Assembly: GCA_009668225.1 (NCBI GenBank)
Contig: WJYK01000004.1
Coordinates: forward strand, 1-64,000
DNA: 64,000 nt
Origin: Enterobacteriaceae bacterium RIT693
GTDB lineage: Bacteria; Pseudomonadota; Gammaproteobacteria; Enterobacterales; Enterobacteriaceae
Reading direction: 5' to 3'
A program made the position numbers and the translations under genes. The notes beneath the pieces are model-generated. The model ran no database searches. It saw only the letters and a list, made by a program, of their open reading frames with translations, and had not been told where the DNA came from. Positions 1-11,497 of this stretch are shown one piece after another (within the stretch, counting starts at the first letter, position 1; each line of letters opens with the position of its first letter).

Positions 1-30
1 TTTGAATTTTATGCACACGCTGTGGACATA

Positions 31-1170
31 TCATGCGTCGCGTGGAAGTCCCTTTTCGATCACTCTCACCAGCCGCTGTTTCTTCGGCAACTGAACCTCT
101 ACGGCTTGCTCGCTTCGCCTGGCTAATTGTTGCGCAATCGACCATTCAATATGCTCATCCAGAAGTGGGTGCTCACCTTTTCTCTGCTCAAGTGCGGCCA
201 GGTTGGCTTCATCCCATGGCGCATTGCCCAGCGCAACGGCGATGTTACGCAGCCAGCGAAGATGGCCAATACGGCGAATAGCCGAGCCTTCGGTCACGCG
301 CAGGAAGTGCTGCTCGCTCCAGGCGAACAGTTCGGTCAGCGGCGGGGAGTGGAGCGCTTTGCGCGGGCTGAAGTCATCCTCTTCGCTGAGCTGCGAGTAG
401 CGGTTCCACGGGCAGATAAGCTGGCAGTCGTCGCAGCCGTAAATGCGATTGCCGATAAGCGGCCTGAATTCTTCAGGGATTGCGCCTTCCAGTTCAATCG
501 TCAGATAGGAAATACAGCGCCGTGCATCCACCGTATAAGGCTCGATGATGGCGTTTGTCGGGCAAATCGTCATGCAGGCTACACAGCGGCCACAGCCCTC
601 TTCAACGGGCCCGTCGATCGGCAGCGGAATGTCTATCAGCAGCTCGCCGAGGAAGAAGAACGAGCCAGCCTCGCGATTGAGGATAAGTGAGTGCTTACCA
701 GTCCAGCCCAGCCCGGCTTTTTCCGCCAGCGGACGCTCAAGAAGCGGCGCGGAATCGACAAAAGGTCTAAAATTCAGCGTGGAGCAGTGGGTCTGAATCA
801 TTTCTCCCAGCTTTTTTAAGCGGTTACGCAAGACTTTATGATAGTCACGGCCCAGCGCGTAGCGGCTGACATAGCCCAGCTGTGGATTTTTCAGCGTTGA
901 GGCGAAAGCGGCGTTAGTCGGAAGGTAGTTCATACGTACGCTAATGACCCTGAGCGTGCCGGGCATCAGTTCGTGTGGCCGTGCGCGCATCATGCCATGA
1001 CGTGCCATCCAGTCCATTTCACCGTGATATTGCTTATCGAGCCATTCCTGCAGTTTTGGCTCGCTGGCGGTGAGATCGGTATCGGTAATGCCGACCTGCT
1101 GGAAGCCAAGATCTTTGCCCCACTGTTTAATGTTTTGCGCTAACTGATTGTAATCGAGGGGCTGTGACAT
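31..1170 (-). CDS. queG: Epoxyqueuosine reductase QueG
   Basis: Cobalamin- and Fe-S-dependent enzyme that reduces epoxyqueuosine to queuosine, the last step of queuosine modification at the tRNA wobble position; cytoplasmic. The protein is 379 aa, the same as E. coli QueG. Two ferredoxin-type cysteine clusters are visible, CGRCVACMTICP at 193-204 and CDDCQLICP at 246-254, and Asp139 in VDSAP matches the family catalytic Asp. An upstream in-frame start would add 36 unmatched residues, so I chose the ATG at 1170. The start overlaps that of the divergent nnr by two bases. Assignment is firm. Confidence 0.97.
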   Translation of the reverse strand: MSQPLDYNQLAQNIKQWGKDLGFQQVGITDTDLTASEPKLQEWLDKQYHGEMDWMARHGMMRARPHELMPGTLRVISVRMNYLPTNAAFASTLKNPQLGYVSRYALGRDYHKVLRNRLKKLGEMIQTHCSTLNFRPFVDSAPLLERPLAEKAGLGWTGKHSLILNREAGSFFFLGELLIDIPLPIDGPVEEGCGRCVACMTICPTNAIIEPYTVDARRCISYLTIELEGAIPEEFRPLIGNRIYGCDDCQLICPWNRYSQLSEEDDFSPRKALHSPPLTELFAWSEQHFLRVTEGSAIRRIGHLRWLRNIAVALGNAPWDEANLAALEQRKGEHPLLDEHIEWSIAQQLARRSEQAVEVQLPKKQRLVRVIEKGLPRDA

Positions 1171-2680
1171 GACGGACCATAACCTGAAAAAGTACGCCAA
1201 AAGTATACCACATTCGGTCTGGCCAGCGGACTGGCTGCGTAAAGCCGAAGTGGAGGCCGCCGATAGTCTCGGTATCACGCTTTATGAGCTGATGCAGCGT
1301 GCCGGTGACGCCGCATTTCAGATTGCCCGAAGGCGTTATCCGGAGGCTCATCATTGGTTGATCGTCTGCGGGCACGGGAATAACGGCGGTGACGGCTATG
1401 TTGTTGCTCGTCTGGCGCAGGCTGCGGGTCTTCAGGTGACGCTGCTGGCTGTCGAAACCGATAAGCCCTTACCTGAAGAAGCGAGCCAGGCTCGTGAAGC
1501 CTGGCTTAATGCGGGCGGCGTTCCGCACGATCCCGGTAAAGTCTGGCCTGTGGAAATCGATTTAATTGTCGATGCCCTGATGGGCATCGGCCTAAACAGC
1601 GCACCGCGCGAAAATATCGCTCAGCTTATCAAGCAGATGAATGAGCATCCTGCACCGGTCGTTGCGCTGGATATTCCGTCCGGGCTGCTGGCAGAAACCG
1701 GTGCGGTGCCCGGCGCGGTGGTTCAGGCGGCGGATACGGTCACTTTTATCGCCCTCAAGCCCGGTTTGCTAACGGGCAAGGCGCGGGATGTTGTTGGCAG
1801 GCTGCATTTTGCTGCGTTGGGACTTGAACCCTGGCTGAAGGGGCAGGAGGCGCCGATTTCCCGTTTTGACGCTCAGCAGCTTGCCGATTGGATCAAACCG
1901 AGACGCCCAACCTCGCATAAAGGGGATAACGGGCGGCTGGTGCTGATTGGCGGCGATAGCGGCACGGCCGGCGCTATCCGTATGGCTGGGGAGGCCGCTT
2001 TGCGTGCCGGAGCCGGTTTGGTTCGGGTGTTAACCCGCATGGAAAATGTAGCACCGTTGCTTACCGCTCGCCCTGAGTTAATGGTCCATGAACTGACGCC
2101 AGAATCGTTAGATGATGCGCTTGAATGGGCGGACGTGGTGGCGATTGGCCCTGGACTTGGGCAGCAGGAATGGGGCAAGAAGGCGCTGCAGAAAGTTGAA
2201 AACAGCCGTAAACCGATGCTTTGGGACGCGGACGCGCTTAACCTTCTGGCAATCAACCCGGATAAACGTCAGAATCGCGTCATTACGCCTCATCCTGGCG
2301 AAGCCGCAAGGCTGCTTAATTGCGCTGTGTCACAAATTGAGAGTGACCGCTTACTTGCCGTAAGGCGTTTGGCTAAACGTTATGGCGGAACCGTGGTCTT
2401 AAAAGGTGCCGGCACGCTGGTCGCCAGCCACGATCGTTTGAGCATTATCGACGTTGGCAATGCCGGGATGGGAAGCGGAGGAATGGGGGACGTGCTGTCA
2501 GGCGTCATTGCCGCATTGCTGGCACAGAAGCTTACCCCTTATGATGCAGCCTGTGCAGGCTGCGTGGCCCACGGCGGGGCGGCTGATGTGTTGGCCAGTC
2601 AACGCGGCACGCGCGGTATGCTGGCAAGCGACCTGCTTTCAACGCTTTATCTGTTTGTTAACCCGGATTTGAATACCTGA
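1169..2680 (+). CDS. nnr: Bifunctional NAD(P)HX repair enzyme (epimerase/dehydratase)
   Basis: Repairs hydrated NADH and NADPH. The N-terminal YjeF_N domain (about 1-215) epimerises the R and S hydrates, and its [13 protein letters not shown] signature is at 68-80. The C-terminal carbohydrate-kinase-like domain (about 230-500) is the ADP-dependent dehydratase, with the glycine-rich [12 protein letters not shown] motif near 430. The protein has 503 aa against about 515 in E. coli, differing mainly at the C-terminal tail. It is the first gene of the run nnr-tsaE-amiB-mutL-miaA-hfq-hflX-hflKC; tsaE starts 4 nt downstream. Cytoplasmic. Confidence 0.97.
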   Translation: MTDHNLKKYAKSIPHSVWPADWLRKAEVEAADSLGITLYELMQRAGDAAFQIARRRYPEAHHWLIVCGHGNNGGDGYVVARLAQAAGLQVTLLAVETDKPLPEEASQAREAWLNAGGVPHDPGKVWPVEIDLIVDALMGIGLNSAPRENIAQLIKQMNEHPAPVVALDIPSGLLAETGAVPGAVVQAADTVTFIALKPGLLTGKARDVVGRLHFAALGLEPWLKGQEAPISRFDAQQLADWIKPRRPTSHKGDNGRLVLIGGDSGTAGAIRMAGEAALRAGAGLVRVLTRMENVAPLLTARPELMVHELTPESLDDALEWADVVAIGPGLGQQEWGKKALQKVENSRKPMLWDADALNLLAINPDKRQNRVITPHPGEAARLLNCAVSQIESDRLLAVRRLAKRYGGTVVLKGAGTLVASHDRLSIIDVGNAGMGSGGMGDVLSGVIAALLAQKLTPYDAACAGCVAHGGAADVLASQRGTRGMLASDLLSTLYLFVNPDLNT

Positions 2681-2684
2681 AGCC

Positions 2685-3146
2685 ATGATGAATCGTGTTA
2701 TTGCATTACCTGACGAAGCGGCAACATTACAGCTGGGTGCGAGCCTGGCGCAGGCCTGTGAAGGCGCGACGGTGATTTACCTTTATGGCGATCTTGGTGC
2801 GGGCAAAACCACGTTTAGCCGCGGCTTTTTGCAGGCGCTGGGGCACAAGGGCAACGTAAAAAGCCCAACGTATACGCTGGTCGAGCCGTATCAGCTTGAG
2901 AACCTGATGGTCTATCACTTTGATTTGTATCGTCTGGCCGACCCGGAAGAACTTGAGTTTATGGGGATCCGCGACTATTTCACCAACGACGCGATTTGCC
3001 TGGTGGAATGGCCGCAGCAGGGGACAGGTGTGCTCCCGGAACCGGATGTCGAAATTCACCTGAGCTACGAGGCGCAAGGGCGTGAGGCACGTCTTGCTGC
3101 CGTTTCCTCATCTGGTGAAGCGTTACTGGCGCGGTTAGCCAAATAG
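2685..3146 (+). CDS. tsaE: tRNA threonylcarbamoyladenosine biosynthesis ATPase TsaE
   Basis: ATPase subunit of the TsaB-TsaD-TsaE complex that makes the universal t6A37 modification on ANN-decoding tRNAs. The protein is 153 aa, the full family length, with a Walker A motif GDLGAGKTT at about residues 35-43 and the family segment [12 protein letters not shown]. The start is ATG-ATG; I kept the first, which matches the E. coli MMNRVI start. It lies 4 nt after nnr and 13 nt before amiB, so it is almost certainly co-transcribed. Confidence 0.97.
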   Translation: MMNRVIALPDEAATLQLGASLAQACEGATVIYLYGDLGAGKTTFSRGFLQALGHKGNVKSPTYTLVEPYQLENLMVYHFDLYRLADPEELEFMGIRDYFTNDAICLVEWPQQGTGVLPEPDVEIHLSYEAQGREARLAAVSSSGEALLARLAK

Positions 3147-3159
3147 CAAGGATGACGGG

Positions 3160-4485
3160 ATGATCTATCGCGTAAAAGGTTGGTTGATGGCCGGTTTCCT
3201 GCTGCTGTGCTGTGCACAAGCGGGCGCGGCAGCGCTTTCGGATATTCAGGTTTCTAACGGTGAAAACCAGGCCCGTATCACCTTCAGTTTTATGGGCGAC
3301 CCGGAATATACCTTTTCGCAGGATAGCAAGCGAAGCGTCGCGCTGGATATTAAGCAAACCGGTGTGATTCGCGGGCTGCCGCTGCAGTTTAGCGGCAATA
3401 ATCTGGTGAAAAGCATTAGCTCAGGGCAGCCGAAAGATGAGCAGTCTTTGCGCCTGGTGGTTGATTTAACCCAGCCCGGTAAAACCCGTGCCGTGAAGCA
3501 GCAAAATGGTGCCAACTATACCGTCATCTTTACCATTAACGCGGATGCCCCACCCCCTCCGCCGCCGGTTGTTGCTAAGCGCGTTGAGCCAGCGGCTCCC
3601 GCTCAGGCACCCGATCCGGCGCGTAACCCTTTTAAGCCGCAGCAGGTCACTGGCGTGATAAGCTCGAATACCGTGACTCGTCCGTCCGCTCGCGTTAACA
3701 ACGGCGGTCCGTCGGATACCGTCGTAGTGGCTATTGATGCCGGACACGGTGGCCAGGATCCCGGTGCCATTGGCCCTGGTGGAACCCAGGAAAAGAATGT
3801 CACTATTTCTATCGCCCGTAAGCTGAAGGTGCTGCTGAACGACGATCCGATGTTCCGGGGTGTGCTGACGCGTGATGGCGACTACTTCATTTCGGTGATG
3901 GGCCGCTCCGATGTGGCGCGTAAGCAGAATGCTAACCTGCTGGTCTCCATTCATGCCGATGCCGCACCTAACCGTGATGCGACAGGCGCTTCGGTTTGGG
4001 TGCTCTCTAACCGCCGTGCTGACAGCGAGATGGCGGGCTGGCTGGAGCAGCACGAGAAACAATCCGAACTGCTTGGGGGAGCGGGTGATGTGCTGGCCAA
4101 TAATCAGGCCGATCCGTATCTCAGCCAGGCCGTACTGGATTTGCAATTCGGCCATTCTCAGCGCGTCGGGTATGATGTCGCGACAAAAGTGCTGGCACAG
4201 CTTCAACGCGTCGGCTCTCTGCACAAACGCCGCCCTGAACATGCGAGCCTTGGCGTGTTGCGCTCGCCGGATATTCCTTCGCTACTGGTTGAAACGGGCT
4301 TTATCAGCAACAGTTCCGAAGAACGTCTTCTGGGCAGCGATAGTTACCAGCAGCAAATAGCACAGGCGATTTATGAGGGGCTGCGCAACTATTTCCAGGA
4401 ACATCCTTTGCAGTCGGCACCGGCTCATGAGCAAACCGCCCGCGCGCAAGCAGGGTCGCCGCAGCAGGTTGCAATTACTAACTAA
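3160..4485 (+). CDS. amiB: N-acetylmuramoyl-L-alanine amidase AmiB
   Basis: Periplasmic zinc amidase that cleaves septal peptidoglycan during daughter-cell separation; in E. coli it is activated by EnvC. The 441-aa protein has a signal peptide (about 1-23), an AMIN domain that targets the septum (about 25-125), a proline-rich linker (PPPPPPVV) and an Amidase_3 catalytic domain from about 185. Zinc-site motifs [10 protein letters not shown] (near 192), QEKN and SIHADA are present. Length and domain order match E. coli AmiB (445 aa). It lies 9 nt before mutL. Confidence 0.96.
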   Translation: MIYRVKGWLMAGFLLLCCAQAGAAALSDIQVSNGENQARITFSFMGDPEYTFSQDSKRSVALDIKQTGVIRGLPLQFSGNNLVKSISSGQPKDEQSLRLVVDLTQPGKTRAVKQQNGANYTVIFTINADAPPPPPPVVAKRVEPAAPAQAPDPARNPFKPQQVTGVISSNTVTRPSARVNNGGPSDTVVVAIDAGHGGQDPGAIGPGGTQEKNVTISIARKLKVLLNDDPMFRGVLTRDGDYFISVMGRSDVARKQNANLLVSIHADAAPNRDATGASVWVLSNRRADSEMAGWLEQHEKQSELLGGAGDVLANNQADPYLSQAVLDLQFGHSQRVGYDVATKVLAQLQRVGSLHKRRPEHASLGVLRSPDIPSLLVETGFISNSSEERLLGSDSYQQQIAQAIYEGLRNYFQEHPLQSAPAHEQTARAQAGSPQQVAITN

Positions 4486-4494
4486 GGAGATGAC

Positions 4495-6372
4495 ATGCCG
4501 ATTCAGGTTCTGCCGCCGCAGCTTGCGAACCAGATCGCCGCTGGCGAGGTTGTAGAGCGTCCTGCGTCGGTAGTAAAAGAGCTGGTCGAGAATAGCCTTG
4601 ATGCCGGCGCCACGCGGATTGATATTGATATCGAGCGCGGCGGTGCGAAGCTTATCCGCATTCGCGATAACGGCTGCGGCATTAAGCAGGAGGAGCTGGC
4701 GCTGGCGCTGGCTCGCCACGCCACCAGTAAAATCGCCTCGCTGGATGACCTTGAGGCGATTATCAGCCTCGGCTTCCGCGGTGAAGCGTTGGCAAGTATC
4801 AGCTCGGTTTCTCGCCTGACTCTGACTTCGCGTACGGCTGAACAAAACGAAGCCTGGCAGGCCTATGCCGAAGGGCGCGACCAGGATGTGACGGTGAAAC
4901 CTGCCGCGCATCCGGTAGGTACGACGCTTGAAGTCCTGGACCTGTTTTACAATACCCCTGCACGCCGCAAGTTTATGCGCACCGAAAAAACCGAATTCAA
5001 CCATATTGATGAAGTGGTACGGCGTATTGCGCTGGCGCGCTTTGACGTCTCTATAACCCTCAATCATAACGGTAAAATGATCCGCCAGTACCGTGCGGTG
5101 CAGAACGGGGCGCCCCGCGAGCGTCGACTGGGGGCGATTTGCGGTACGCCATTCCTTGAGCAGGCGTTGGCTATTGAGTGGCAGCATGGCGATTTAACGC
5201 TGCGTGGCTGGGTCGCCGAACCTTCAGCGACCACCTCGGCTTTAGCGGAGATCCAGTATTGCTATGTTAACGGGCGCATGATGCGTGACCGTTTAATTAA
5301 CCATGCGATTCGCCAGGCCTGTGAGGACAAGCTGGGCGTGGATCAGCAACCTGCTTTTGTGCTGTACCTGGAGATTGACCCGCATCAGGTAGACGTTAAC
5401 GTTCATCCAGCCAAGCACGAGGTGCGCTTCCATCAGTCGCGGCTGGTGCATGACTTTATCTACCAGGGCGTGATTAGCGTCCTGCAGCAGCAAAGTGAGA
5501 ACGCGCTGGTGCTGGAAGAAACGGCCGAAATCCCTGCTGAACGCTGGCAGCCGGAAAATCGCGTTGCTGCCGGGCGTAACCAGTTTGCGACGCCAGCGGT
5601 CGCGAGGGAGCCGCGCGATACTGCTCCACGCCAGGCCTCATCCTCTCCGGCGAGCGGCGGTCGTTCTGCCGAGACGGGTGGCACGCCGCTTTGGCCACAT
5701 GCGGCTCCGGGCTACCAGAAGCAGCAAGGCGCACTATACCGCCAGCTGTTAGATACTCCGGAAGTTGATCCCACCCCCGCAGTTCGCGCTGAAGAACCCG
5801 CGGCGCTTGACGGCCACTCGCAAAGCTTTGGCCGGGTTTTAACGGTTTTACCACCGGATAAGGCCTTACTTGAGCGGCAGGGCAAACTTTCTCTTCTTTC
5901 ACTGGTGGTTGCCGAGCGGTGGCTAAAACAGGCGCAGCTGGCGCCGGGAAGCGAAGGATTGCGCGCTCAGCCGCTGTTGATTCCGCTGCGGCTTAAAGTC
6001 AGCCGTGAAGAACACGATGTATTGGTTAAATATCAAGCGCTTTTGAAAGAAATGGGCATCGAATTTGATACCGATGCCCGGCAGATAACAATTCGCACGG
6101 TACCTTTACCTTTACGGAAACAAAATTTACAAATCTTGATTCACGAACTGCCAGGATACCTGGCGCAACAGGCAGAAGTTTCGCCGGGCCAACTGGCTAT
6201 GTGGATTGCCCGCCATTTGGCGAGCGATCACGAACAGTGGACCCAGTCTCAGGCGATTGCCCTGCTGGCGGATGTTGAACGTCTTTGTCCGCAGCTGGTG
6301 AAATCACCGCCCGGCGGCTTGTTACAACCTGTTGATTTACAATCGGCGATGAACGCCCTGAAAGATGACTGA
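4495..6372 (+). CDS. mutL: DNA mismatch repair protein MutL
   Basis: GHKL-family ATPase that links MutS mismatch recognition to MutH incision and UvrD unwinding. ATP-site motifs are visible in the N-terminal 350 residues: ENSLDAG, DNGCGI, ATSKI and GFRGEAL. The C-terminal dimerisation domain spans about 440-625, after a long low-complexity linker rich in Ala, Pro and Ser. The protein is 625 aa, about ten longer than the E. coli protein, with the difference in the linker. As expected of a gamma-proteobacterium with MutH, I see no C-terminal endonuclease metal motif. Its end overlaps miaA by 8 nt. Confidence 0.97.
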   Translation: MPIQVLPPQLANQIAAGEVVERPASVVKELVENSLDAGATRIDIDIERGGAKLIRIRDNGCGIKQEELALALARHATSKIASLDDLEAIISLGFRGEALASISSVSRLTLTSRTAEQNEAWQAYAEGRDQDVTVKPAAHPVGTTLEVLDLFYNTPARRKFMRTEKTEFNHIDEVVRRIALARFDVSITLNHNGKMIRQYRAVQNGAPRERRLGAICGTPFLEQALAIEWQHGDLTLRGWVAEPSATTSALAEIQYCYVNGRMMRDRLINHAIRQACEDKLGVDQQPAFVLYLEIDPHQVDVNVHPAKHEVRFHQSRLVHDFIYQGVISVLQQQSENALVLEETAEIPAERWQPENRVAAGRNQFATPAVAREPRDTAPRQASSSPASGGRSAETGGTPLWPHAAPGYQKQQGALYRQLLDTPEVDPTPAVRAEEPAALDGHSQSFGRVLTVLPPDKALLERQGKLSLLSLVVAERWLKQAQLAPGSEGLRAQPLLIPLRLKVSREEHDVLVKYQALLKEMGIEFDTDARQITIRTVPLPLRKQNLQILIHELPGYLAQQAEVSPGQLAMWIARHLASDHEQWTQSQAIALLADVERLCPQLVKSPPGGLLQPVDLQSAMNALKDD

Positions 6373-7309
6373 AAATAAAAAACTGCCACAGGCGATTTTT
6401 TTAATGGGGCCAACGGCCTCCGGCAAGACGGCACTTGCCATTAATTTGCGTAAAACTTTGCCGGTAGAGTTGATAAGCGTAGATTCGGCCCTCATCTATC
6501 GAGGAATGGATGTCGGTACCGCTAAGCCAACGGAGCAGGAACTCGCCCAGGCGCCACACAGGCTACTGGACCTTCTTGACCCGGCGCTGGCGTATTCGGC
6601 GGCGGATTTTCGCCGTGATGCGTTGGCCGAGATGGCTGAGATTACCGCCGCCGGGCGTATTCCGCTGCTGGTAGGTGGAACAATGCTCTACTTTAAGGCG
6701 CTGCTGGAAGGACTTTCGCCATTACCGTCGGCGGATCCTGAAGTCAGAGCGAAGATAGAGCAACAGGCGGCAGAGCAAGGATGGGGTGCGTTGCATCGTC
6801 AACTGGAACAGATCGATCCGGTTGCGAGCGCCCGGATTCATCCAAATGATCCGCAAAGGCTTTCCCGGGCACTGGAAGTTTTTTTCATTTCGGGTAAAAC
6901 TTTAACGGAACTGACGCAAACGTCAGGAGAGGCTCTGCCGTATCAGGTGCATCAGTTCGCCATCGCCCCGGCGAGCCGTGAACTGCTCCATCAGCGAATT
7001 GAGCAGCGTTTTCATCAGATGTTAGCTTCAGGTTTTGAAGCAGAAGTGCGGGCGCTTTTTGCTCGCGGAGATTTGCATACGGAGATGCCTTCTATCCGTT
7101 GTGTCGGTTACCGCCAGATGTGGTCTTATCTGGCCGGTGAAACTTCATACGACGAGATGGTTTATCGAGGTATTTGCGCGACGCGTCAATTGGCTAAGCG
7201 CCAGATGACCTGGCTGCGTGGCTGGGAAGGCGTTCACTGGTTAGACAGTGAAAAACCAGAACAGGCATACAGCGAAGTGCTACAGGTTGTTAGTGCGAAG
7301 CATGGGTGA
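6365..7309 (+). CDS. miaA: tRNA dimethylallyltransferase MiaA
   Basis: Transfers the dimethylallyl group to A37 of UNN-reading tRNAs, the first step of ms2i6A synthesis. The protein is 314 aa with a P-loop GPTASGKT at about 15-22, then the family segments [16 protein letters not shown] and RCVGYRQMW. The start overlaps the mutL stop by 8 nt, so translation is probably coupled. In E. coli, hfq promoters lie inside and just after this gene; I did not try to place them here. Confidence 0.97.
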   Translation: MTENKKLPQAIFLMGPTASGKTALAINLRKTLPVELISVDSALIYRGMDVGTAKPTEQELAQAPHRLLDLLDPALAYSAADFRRDALAEMAEITAAGRIPLLVGGTMLYFKALLEGLSPLPSADPEVRAKIEQQAAEQGWGALHRQLEQIDPVASARIHPNDPQRLSRALEVFFISGKTLTELTQTSGEALPYQVHQFAIAPASRELLHQRIEQRFHQMLASGFEAEVRALFARGDLHTEMPSIRCVGYRQMWSYLAGETSYDEMVYRGICATRQLAKRQMTWLRGWEGVHWLDSEKPEQAYSEVLQVVSAKHG

Positions 7310-7398
7310 ATGTGTACAATTGAAGCGTCAGCGTGCGCAAATTTTTACGCAGTTTTTCAGAGCTAATCGCTCTTGAGTGACAAACAACAAACATATAA

Positions 7399-7722
<324 letters not shown>

Positions 7723-7749
7723 GGTCGCTTGCTGTTTTCCCGGTCGGGG

Positions 7750-7783
7750 GACCAGTTCAACTGTGTTCCCCGCTGGTCTTTTT
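7750..7783 (+). terminator. Candidate intrinsic terminator/attenuator between hfq and hflX
   Basis: A 6-bp GACCAG/CTGGTC stem with a long loop that can pair further (GGGG/CCCC) is followed by TTTTT. It lies in the 75-nt hfq-hflX gap and could lower hflX expression relative to hfq. Confidence 0.5.
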
Positions 7784-7797
7784 GAGAGGTTATACGC

Positions 7798-9078
7798 TTG
7801 TTTGACCGTTATGATGCCGGTGAGCAGGCGGTGCTGGTACACATCTATTTTTCGCAAGACAAAGACATGGAAGACCTGGTGGAGTTTGAATCCCTGGTCT
7901 CTTCAGCCGGTGTCGAAGCACTTCAGGTGGTGACCGGTAGCCGCAAATCCCCGCACCCAAAGTATTTCGTTGGTGAAGGCAAAGCCGTTGAGATTGCCGA
8001 GGCTGTTAAAGCCACTGGGGCGTCGGTTGTGCTGTTCGATCATGCGTTATCCCCCGCCCAGGAACGTAACCTGGAAGCCCTGTGTCAGTGCCGTGTTATC
8101 GACCGCACGGGGTTGATTTTAGATATTTTTGCCCAACGTGCACGTACCCACGAAGGGAAGTTGCAGGTTGAGCTGGCTCAGCTACGCCATCTGGCTACTC
8201 GCCTGGTGCGTGGCTGGACCCACCTTGAACGTCAGAAAGGCGGGATCGGTTTGCGTGGCCCGGGTGAAACCCAGCTCGAAACTGACCGTCGCCTGCTGCG
8301 CAACCGTATTATGCTGATCCTCTCGCGCTTAGAACGCGTAGAAAAACAGCGCGAGCAGGGACGCCGTTCACGTAATAAAGCAGACGTGCCGACGGTTTCA
8401 TTGGTGGGCTATACCAACGCCGGTAAATCCACGCTGTTTAACAGAATTACCGCGGCAGATGTTTACGCTGCGGATCAGCTATTTGCCACACTCGATCCTA
8501 CGCTGCGCCGTATTGACGTCGCCGATGTGGGCGAAACCGTGCTGGCAGATACTGTCGGTTTTATTCGCCACCTACCGCATGACCTGGTCGCGGCGTTTAA
8601 AGCCACTTTGCAGGAGACACGTCAGGCCACGCTGTTGTTACACGTGATTGACGCAGCCGACTTCCGGATGCAGGAAAACATTGCAGCAGTCGATACCGTA
8701 CTGGGAGAGATTGAAGCGGATGAAATCCCCACTCTGTTGGTCATGAATAAAATCGATGCGCTGGACGAGTTTGAGCCGCGTATCGACAGGAACGACGAGA
8801 ATGTGCCGATCCGCGTCTGGCTTTCCGCACAGACCGGTGCCGGTGTGCCACTGCTTTTCCAGGCTCTGACAGAACGTTTGTCGGGTGAAATTGCGCAGCA
8901 TACGCTGCGTTTACCTCCCCAGGCAGGGCGCTTGCGGAGCCGTTTTTATCAGCTTCAGGCAATAGAAAAAGAGTGGACAGAGGACGACGGTTGCGTGGGA
9001 TTAGAAGTTCGTATGCCTATCGTTGACTGGCGTCGCCTTTGTAAACAAGAACCGGCACTCGCGGATTACATCGTTTAG
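7798..9078 (+). CDS. hflX: Ribosome-associated GTPase HflX
   Basis: OBG-related GTPase that binds the 50S subunit and splits stalled ribosomes, notably after heat shock. The protein is 426 aa. The N-terminal HflX domain (about 1-190) is followed by the G domain, with G1 GYTNAGKST near residue 203, the G3 DTVGF motif and G4 NKID. The start codon is TTG with GAGAGG 9-14 nt upstream; the protein start [10 protein letters not shown] matches the E. coli homologue, which also uses a rare start. It is followed by hflKC but is not itself a protease factor. Confidence 0.96.
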   Translation: MFDRYDAGEQAVLVHIYFSQDKDMEDLVEFESLVSSAGVEALQVVTGSRKSPHPKYFVGEGKAVEIAEAVKATGASVVLFDHALSPAQERNLEALCQCRVIDRTGLILDIFAQRARTHEGKLQVELAQLRHLATRLVRGWTHLERQKGGIGLRGPGETQLETDRRLLRNRIMLILSRLERVEKQREQGRRSRNKADVPTVSLVGYTNAGKSTLFNRITAADVYAADQLFATLDPTLRRIDVADVGETVLADTVGFIRHLPHDLVAAFKATLQETRQATLLLHVIDAADFRMQENIAAVDTVLGEIEADEIPTLLVMNKIDALDEFEPRIDRNDENVPIRVWLSAQTGAGVPLLFQALTERLSGEIAQHTLRLPPQAGRLRSRFYQLQAIEKEWTEDDGCVGLEVRMPIVDWRRLCKQEPALADYIV

Positions 9079-9162
9079 ACGCAATTAAGCCGGCTCATAA
9101 ATGTCCTGAAGACTATTTCCCCCTCGGGGGATATCACCGCACAACAAATATGGAGCATAAAC

Positions 9163-10422
9163 ATGGCGTGGAATCAGCCCGGTAATAACGGACAGGACCG
9201 CGACCCGTGGGGAAGCAGCAAGCCTGGCGGCGACTCTGGGGGTAACAAAGGAGGGCGCGATCAGGGGCCACCTGATCTGGATGATATCTTCCGCAAGCTG
9301 AGCAAAAAGCTCGGCGGCCTTGGCGGCGGGAAAAGTGGCGGTAGCGGCGGTGGTAATGCATCGCAGGGGCCGGGTAATCCTATTGGTGGACGTGTGGTCG
9401 GTATTGTTGCCGCTGCGGCGGTCATTATCTGGGCAGCGACCGGGTTCTATACCATTAAAGAAGCCGAACGCGGTGTTGTGACCCGCTTTGGTAAATTCAG
9501 CCACCTGGTTGAGCCAGGCCTGAACTGGAAGCCGACCTTTATCGACAGCGTTCAGGCGGTGAACGTTGAATCGGTACGTGAACTGGCAGCGTCCGGCGTG
9601 ATGCTGACCTCTGACGAAAACGTAGTGCGCGTTGAGATGAACGTGCAGTACCGTGTTACCGATCCACAACGCTATCTGTTTAGTGTGACCAGCGCGGATG
9701 ACAGCCTGCGTCAGGCCACCGACAGCGCGCTGCGTGGCGTTATCGGGAAATACACGATGGATAAGATCCTCACCGAGGGTCGTACTGTGATTCGTAGCGA
9801 TACCCAGCGTGAGCTTGAAGAAACCATCAAGCCTTACAATATGGGGATCACTCTGCTGGACGTCAACTTCCAGACGGCGCGCCCGCCGGAAGAGGTGAAG
9901 GCCGCGTTTGATGATGCTATCTCTGCTCGTGAAAACGAACAGCAATACATCCGTGAAGCTGAAGCGTACACCAACGAAGTTCAGCCGCGTGCTAACGGTC
10001 AGGCTCAGCGTATTCTGGAAGAGGCTCGTGCTTATAAAGTGCAGACCGTACTGGAAGCGCAAGGTGAAGTTTCTCGCTTTGCCCGACTGCTGCCGGAATA
10101 TAAAGCCGCACCGGAAATCACCCGCGAGCGTCTGTATATCGAAACCATGGAAAAAGTCCTTAGCCACACCCGTAAAGTGCTGGTCAACGACAAAGGTGGC
10201 AACCTGATGGTGCTGCCGCTGGATCAGATGTTGAAGGGCGGCGCTCAGCAGCCGGCCGCGAAGAGCGATAACAGCGCAGCGAGCAATCTGCTGCGTCTGC
10301 CGCCAGCGTCCAGCTCAAACAGCAGTGCCAGCACTTCTTCGTCCTCCTCGAGTGGCGATGTCATGGATAGCCGTCGTGCTAACGCACAGCGCAACGATAC
10401 CCAGCGCGTAGGGAGTGAATAA
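9163..10422 (+). CDS. hflK: FtsH protease modulator HflK
   Basis: Inner-membrane SPFH/prohibitin-family protein that forms a large cage with HflC around the FtsH protease and modulates its access to membrane substrates. The 419-aa protein has a cytoplasmic Gly-rich N-terminus (about 1-75), a single membrane anchor (about 76-97, RVVGIVAAAAVII), the periplasmic SPFH domain, a coiled-coil region rich in Glu/Ala/Arg (about 265-330), and a Ser-rich low-complexity tail. The stop codon is 2 nt from the hflC start. The Ser run near the tail is a likely site of length variation. Confidence 0.97.
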   Translation: MAWNQPGNNGQDRDPWGSSKPGGDSGGNKGGRDQGPPDLDDIFRKLSKKLGGLGGGKSGGSGGGNASQGPGNPIGGRVVGIVAAAAVIIWAATGFYTIKEAERGVVTRFGKFSHLVEPGLNWKPTFIDSVQAVNVESVRELAASGVMLTSDENVVRVEMNVQYRVTDPQRYLFSVTSADDSLRQATDSALRGVIGKYTMDKILTEGRTVIRSDTQRELEETIKPYNMGITLLDVNFQTARPPEEVKAAFDDAISARENEQQYIREAEAYTNEVQPRANGQAQRILEEARAYKVQTVLEAQGEVSRFARLLPEYKAAPEITRERLYIETMEKVLSHTRKVLVNDKGGNLMVLPLDQMLKGGAQQPAAKSDNSAASNLLRLPPASSSNSSASTSSSSSSGDVMDSRRANAQRNDTQRVGSE

Positions 10423-10424
10423 CG

Positions 10425-11429
10425 ATGCGTAAGTCTTTCATTGCAGTAATTATCATCGTGCTGGTCGTGATTTACACCTCGCTGTTTGTGGTGCATGAGG
10501 GCGAGCGTGGCATTACATTACGCTTCGGCAAAGTCCTGCGTGATGACGAGAATAAGCCGGTGGTATACGAACCGGGTCTGCACTTCAAGATCCCATTCAT
10601 TGAAACCGTGAAAACGCTGGATGCGCGTATCCAGACGATGGACAACCAGGCCGATCGCTTTGTGACCAAAGAGAAGAAAGACCTGATCGTTGACTCCTAC
10701 ATCAAGTGGCGCATTAGCGACTTTAGCCGTTACTACCTGGCCACCGGCGGTGGCGACGTTTCTCAGGCTGAAGTGCTGCTGAAGCGTAAGTTCAGTGACC
10801 GTCTGCGTTCTGAAATTGGTCGTCTGGATGTGAAAGACATCGTGACCGACTCCCGTGGTCGCCTGACGCTTGACGTACGCGATGCCCTGAACTCCGGTTC
10901 AGCGGGTAACGACGATGAAGTCGCCACCCCTGCAGCGGATGATGCGATTGCTTCCGCAGCGGCGCGTATTACTGAGGAAACCAACGGTAAAGTACCTGTA
11001 GTTAACCCTAACAGTATGGCGGCGCTGGGTATTGAAGTCGTCGATGTGCGTATCAAGCAGATCAACCTGCCGACCGAAGTGTCCGAGGCTATCTACAACC
11101 GTATGCGCGCCGAGCGTGAAGCGGTTGCCCGTCGCCACCGTTCACAGGGTCAGGAAGAGGCTGAGAAACTGCGTGCTACCGCTGACTACGAAGTGACCCG
11201 TACGCTGGCAGAAGCTGAGCGTCAGGGCCGTATGACTCGTGGTGAAGGTGATGCAGAAGCAGCGAAACTGTTTGCAGATGCATTTAGTCAGGATCCAGAC
11301 TTCTATGCCTTTATTCGTAGCCTGCGTGCCTATGAAGCGAGCTTCCAGTCTAACCAGGACATCATGGTTATGAGCCCGGACAGCGACTTCTTCCGCTACA
11401 TGAAGACGCCAGCAAATAGCTCCCGCTAA
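10425..11429 (+). CDS. hflC: FtsH protease modulator HflC
   Basis: Partner of HflK in the SPFH complex that regulates FtsH. The protein is 334 aa: an N-terminal membrane anchor (about 4-23), the SPFH domain with the HEGERGITLRFGKV segment (about 25-38), and a C-terminal coiled coil with EEAEKLRATADYE. It is the last gene of the long operon; a strong intrinsic terminator follows 16 nt downstream. Confidence 0.97.
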   Translation: MRKSFIAVIIIVLVVIYTSLFVVHEGERGITLRFGKVLRDDENKPVVYEPGLHFKIPFIETVKTLDARIQTMDNQADRFVTKEKKDLIVDSYIKWRISDFSRYYLATGGGDVSQAEVLLKRKFSDRLRSEIGRLDVKDIVTDSRGRLTLDVRDALNSGSAGNDDEVATPAADDAIASAAARITEETNGKVPVVNPNSMAALGIEVVDVRIKQINLPTEVSEAIYNRMRAEREAVARRHRSQGQEEAEKLRATADYEVTRTLAEAERQGRMTRGEGDAEAAKLFADAFSQDPDFYAFIRSLRAYEASFQSNQDIMVMSPDSDFFRYMKTPANSSR

Positions 11430-11444
11430 TTGCTGAGCAGTGTG

Positions 11445-11478
11445 AAAGAGCCGGTTTACCATTACCGGCTCTTTTTTT
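11445..11478 (+). terminator. Intrinsic terminator after hflC
   Basis: Perfect 11-bp stem AAAGAGCCGGT/ACCGGCTCTTT with an 8-nt loop, followed by a T run. It closes the nnr-to-hflC transcription unit just before yjeT. Confidence 0.9.
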
Positions 11479-11497
11479 ATGCCCGTAAAGGATGATT

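Noticed and set aside
31-690. Long plus-strand frames across queG
   Set aside because: They are antisense shadows of queG, whose iron-sulfur motifs and length are clear.
3466-4242. 258-codon minus-strand frame opposite amiB
   Set aside because: Antisense to a well-supported gene; no start context or known domains.
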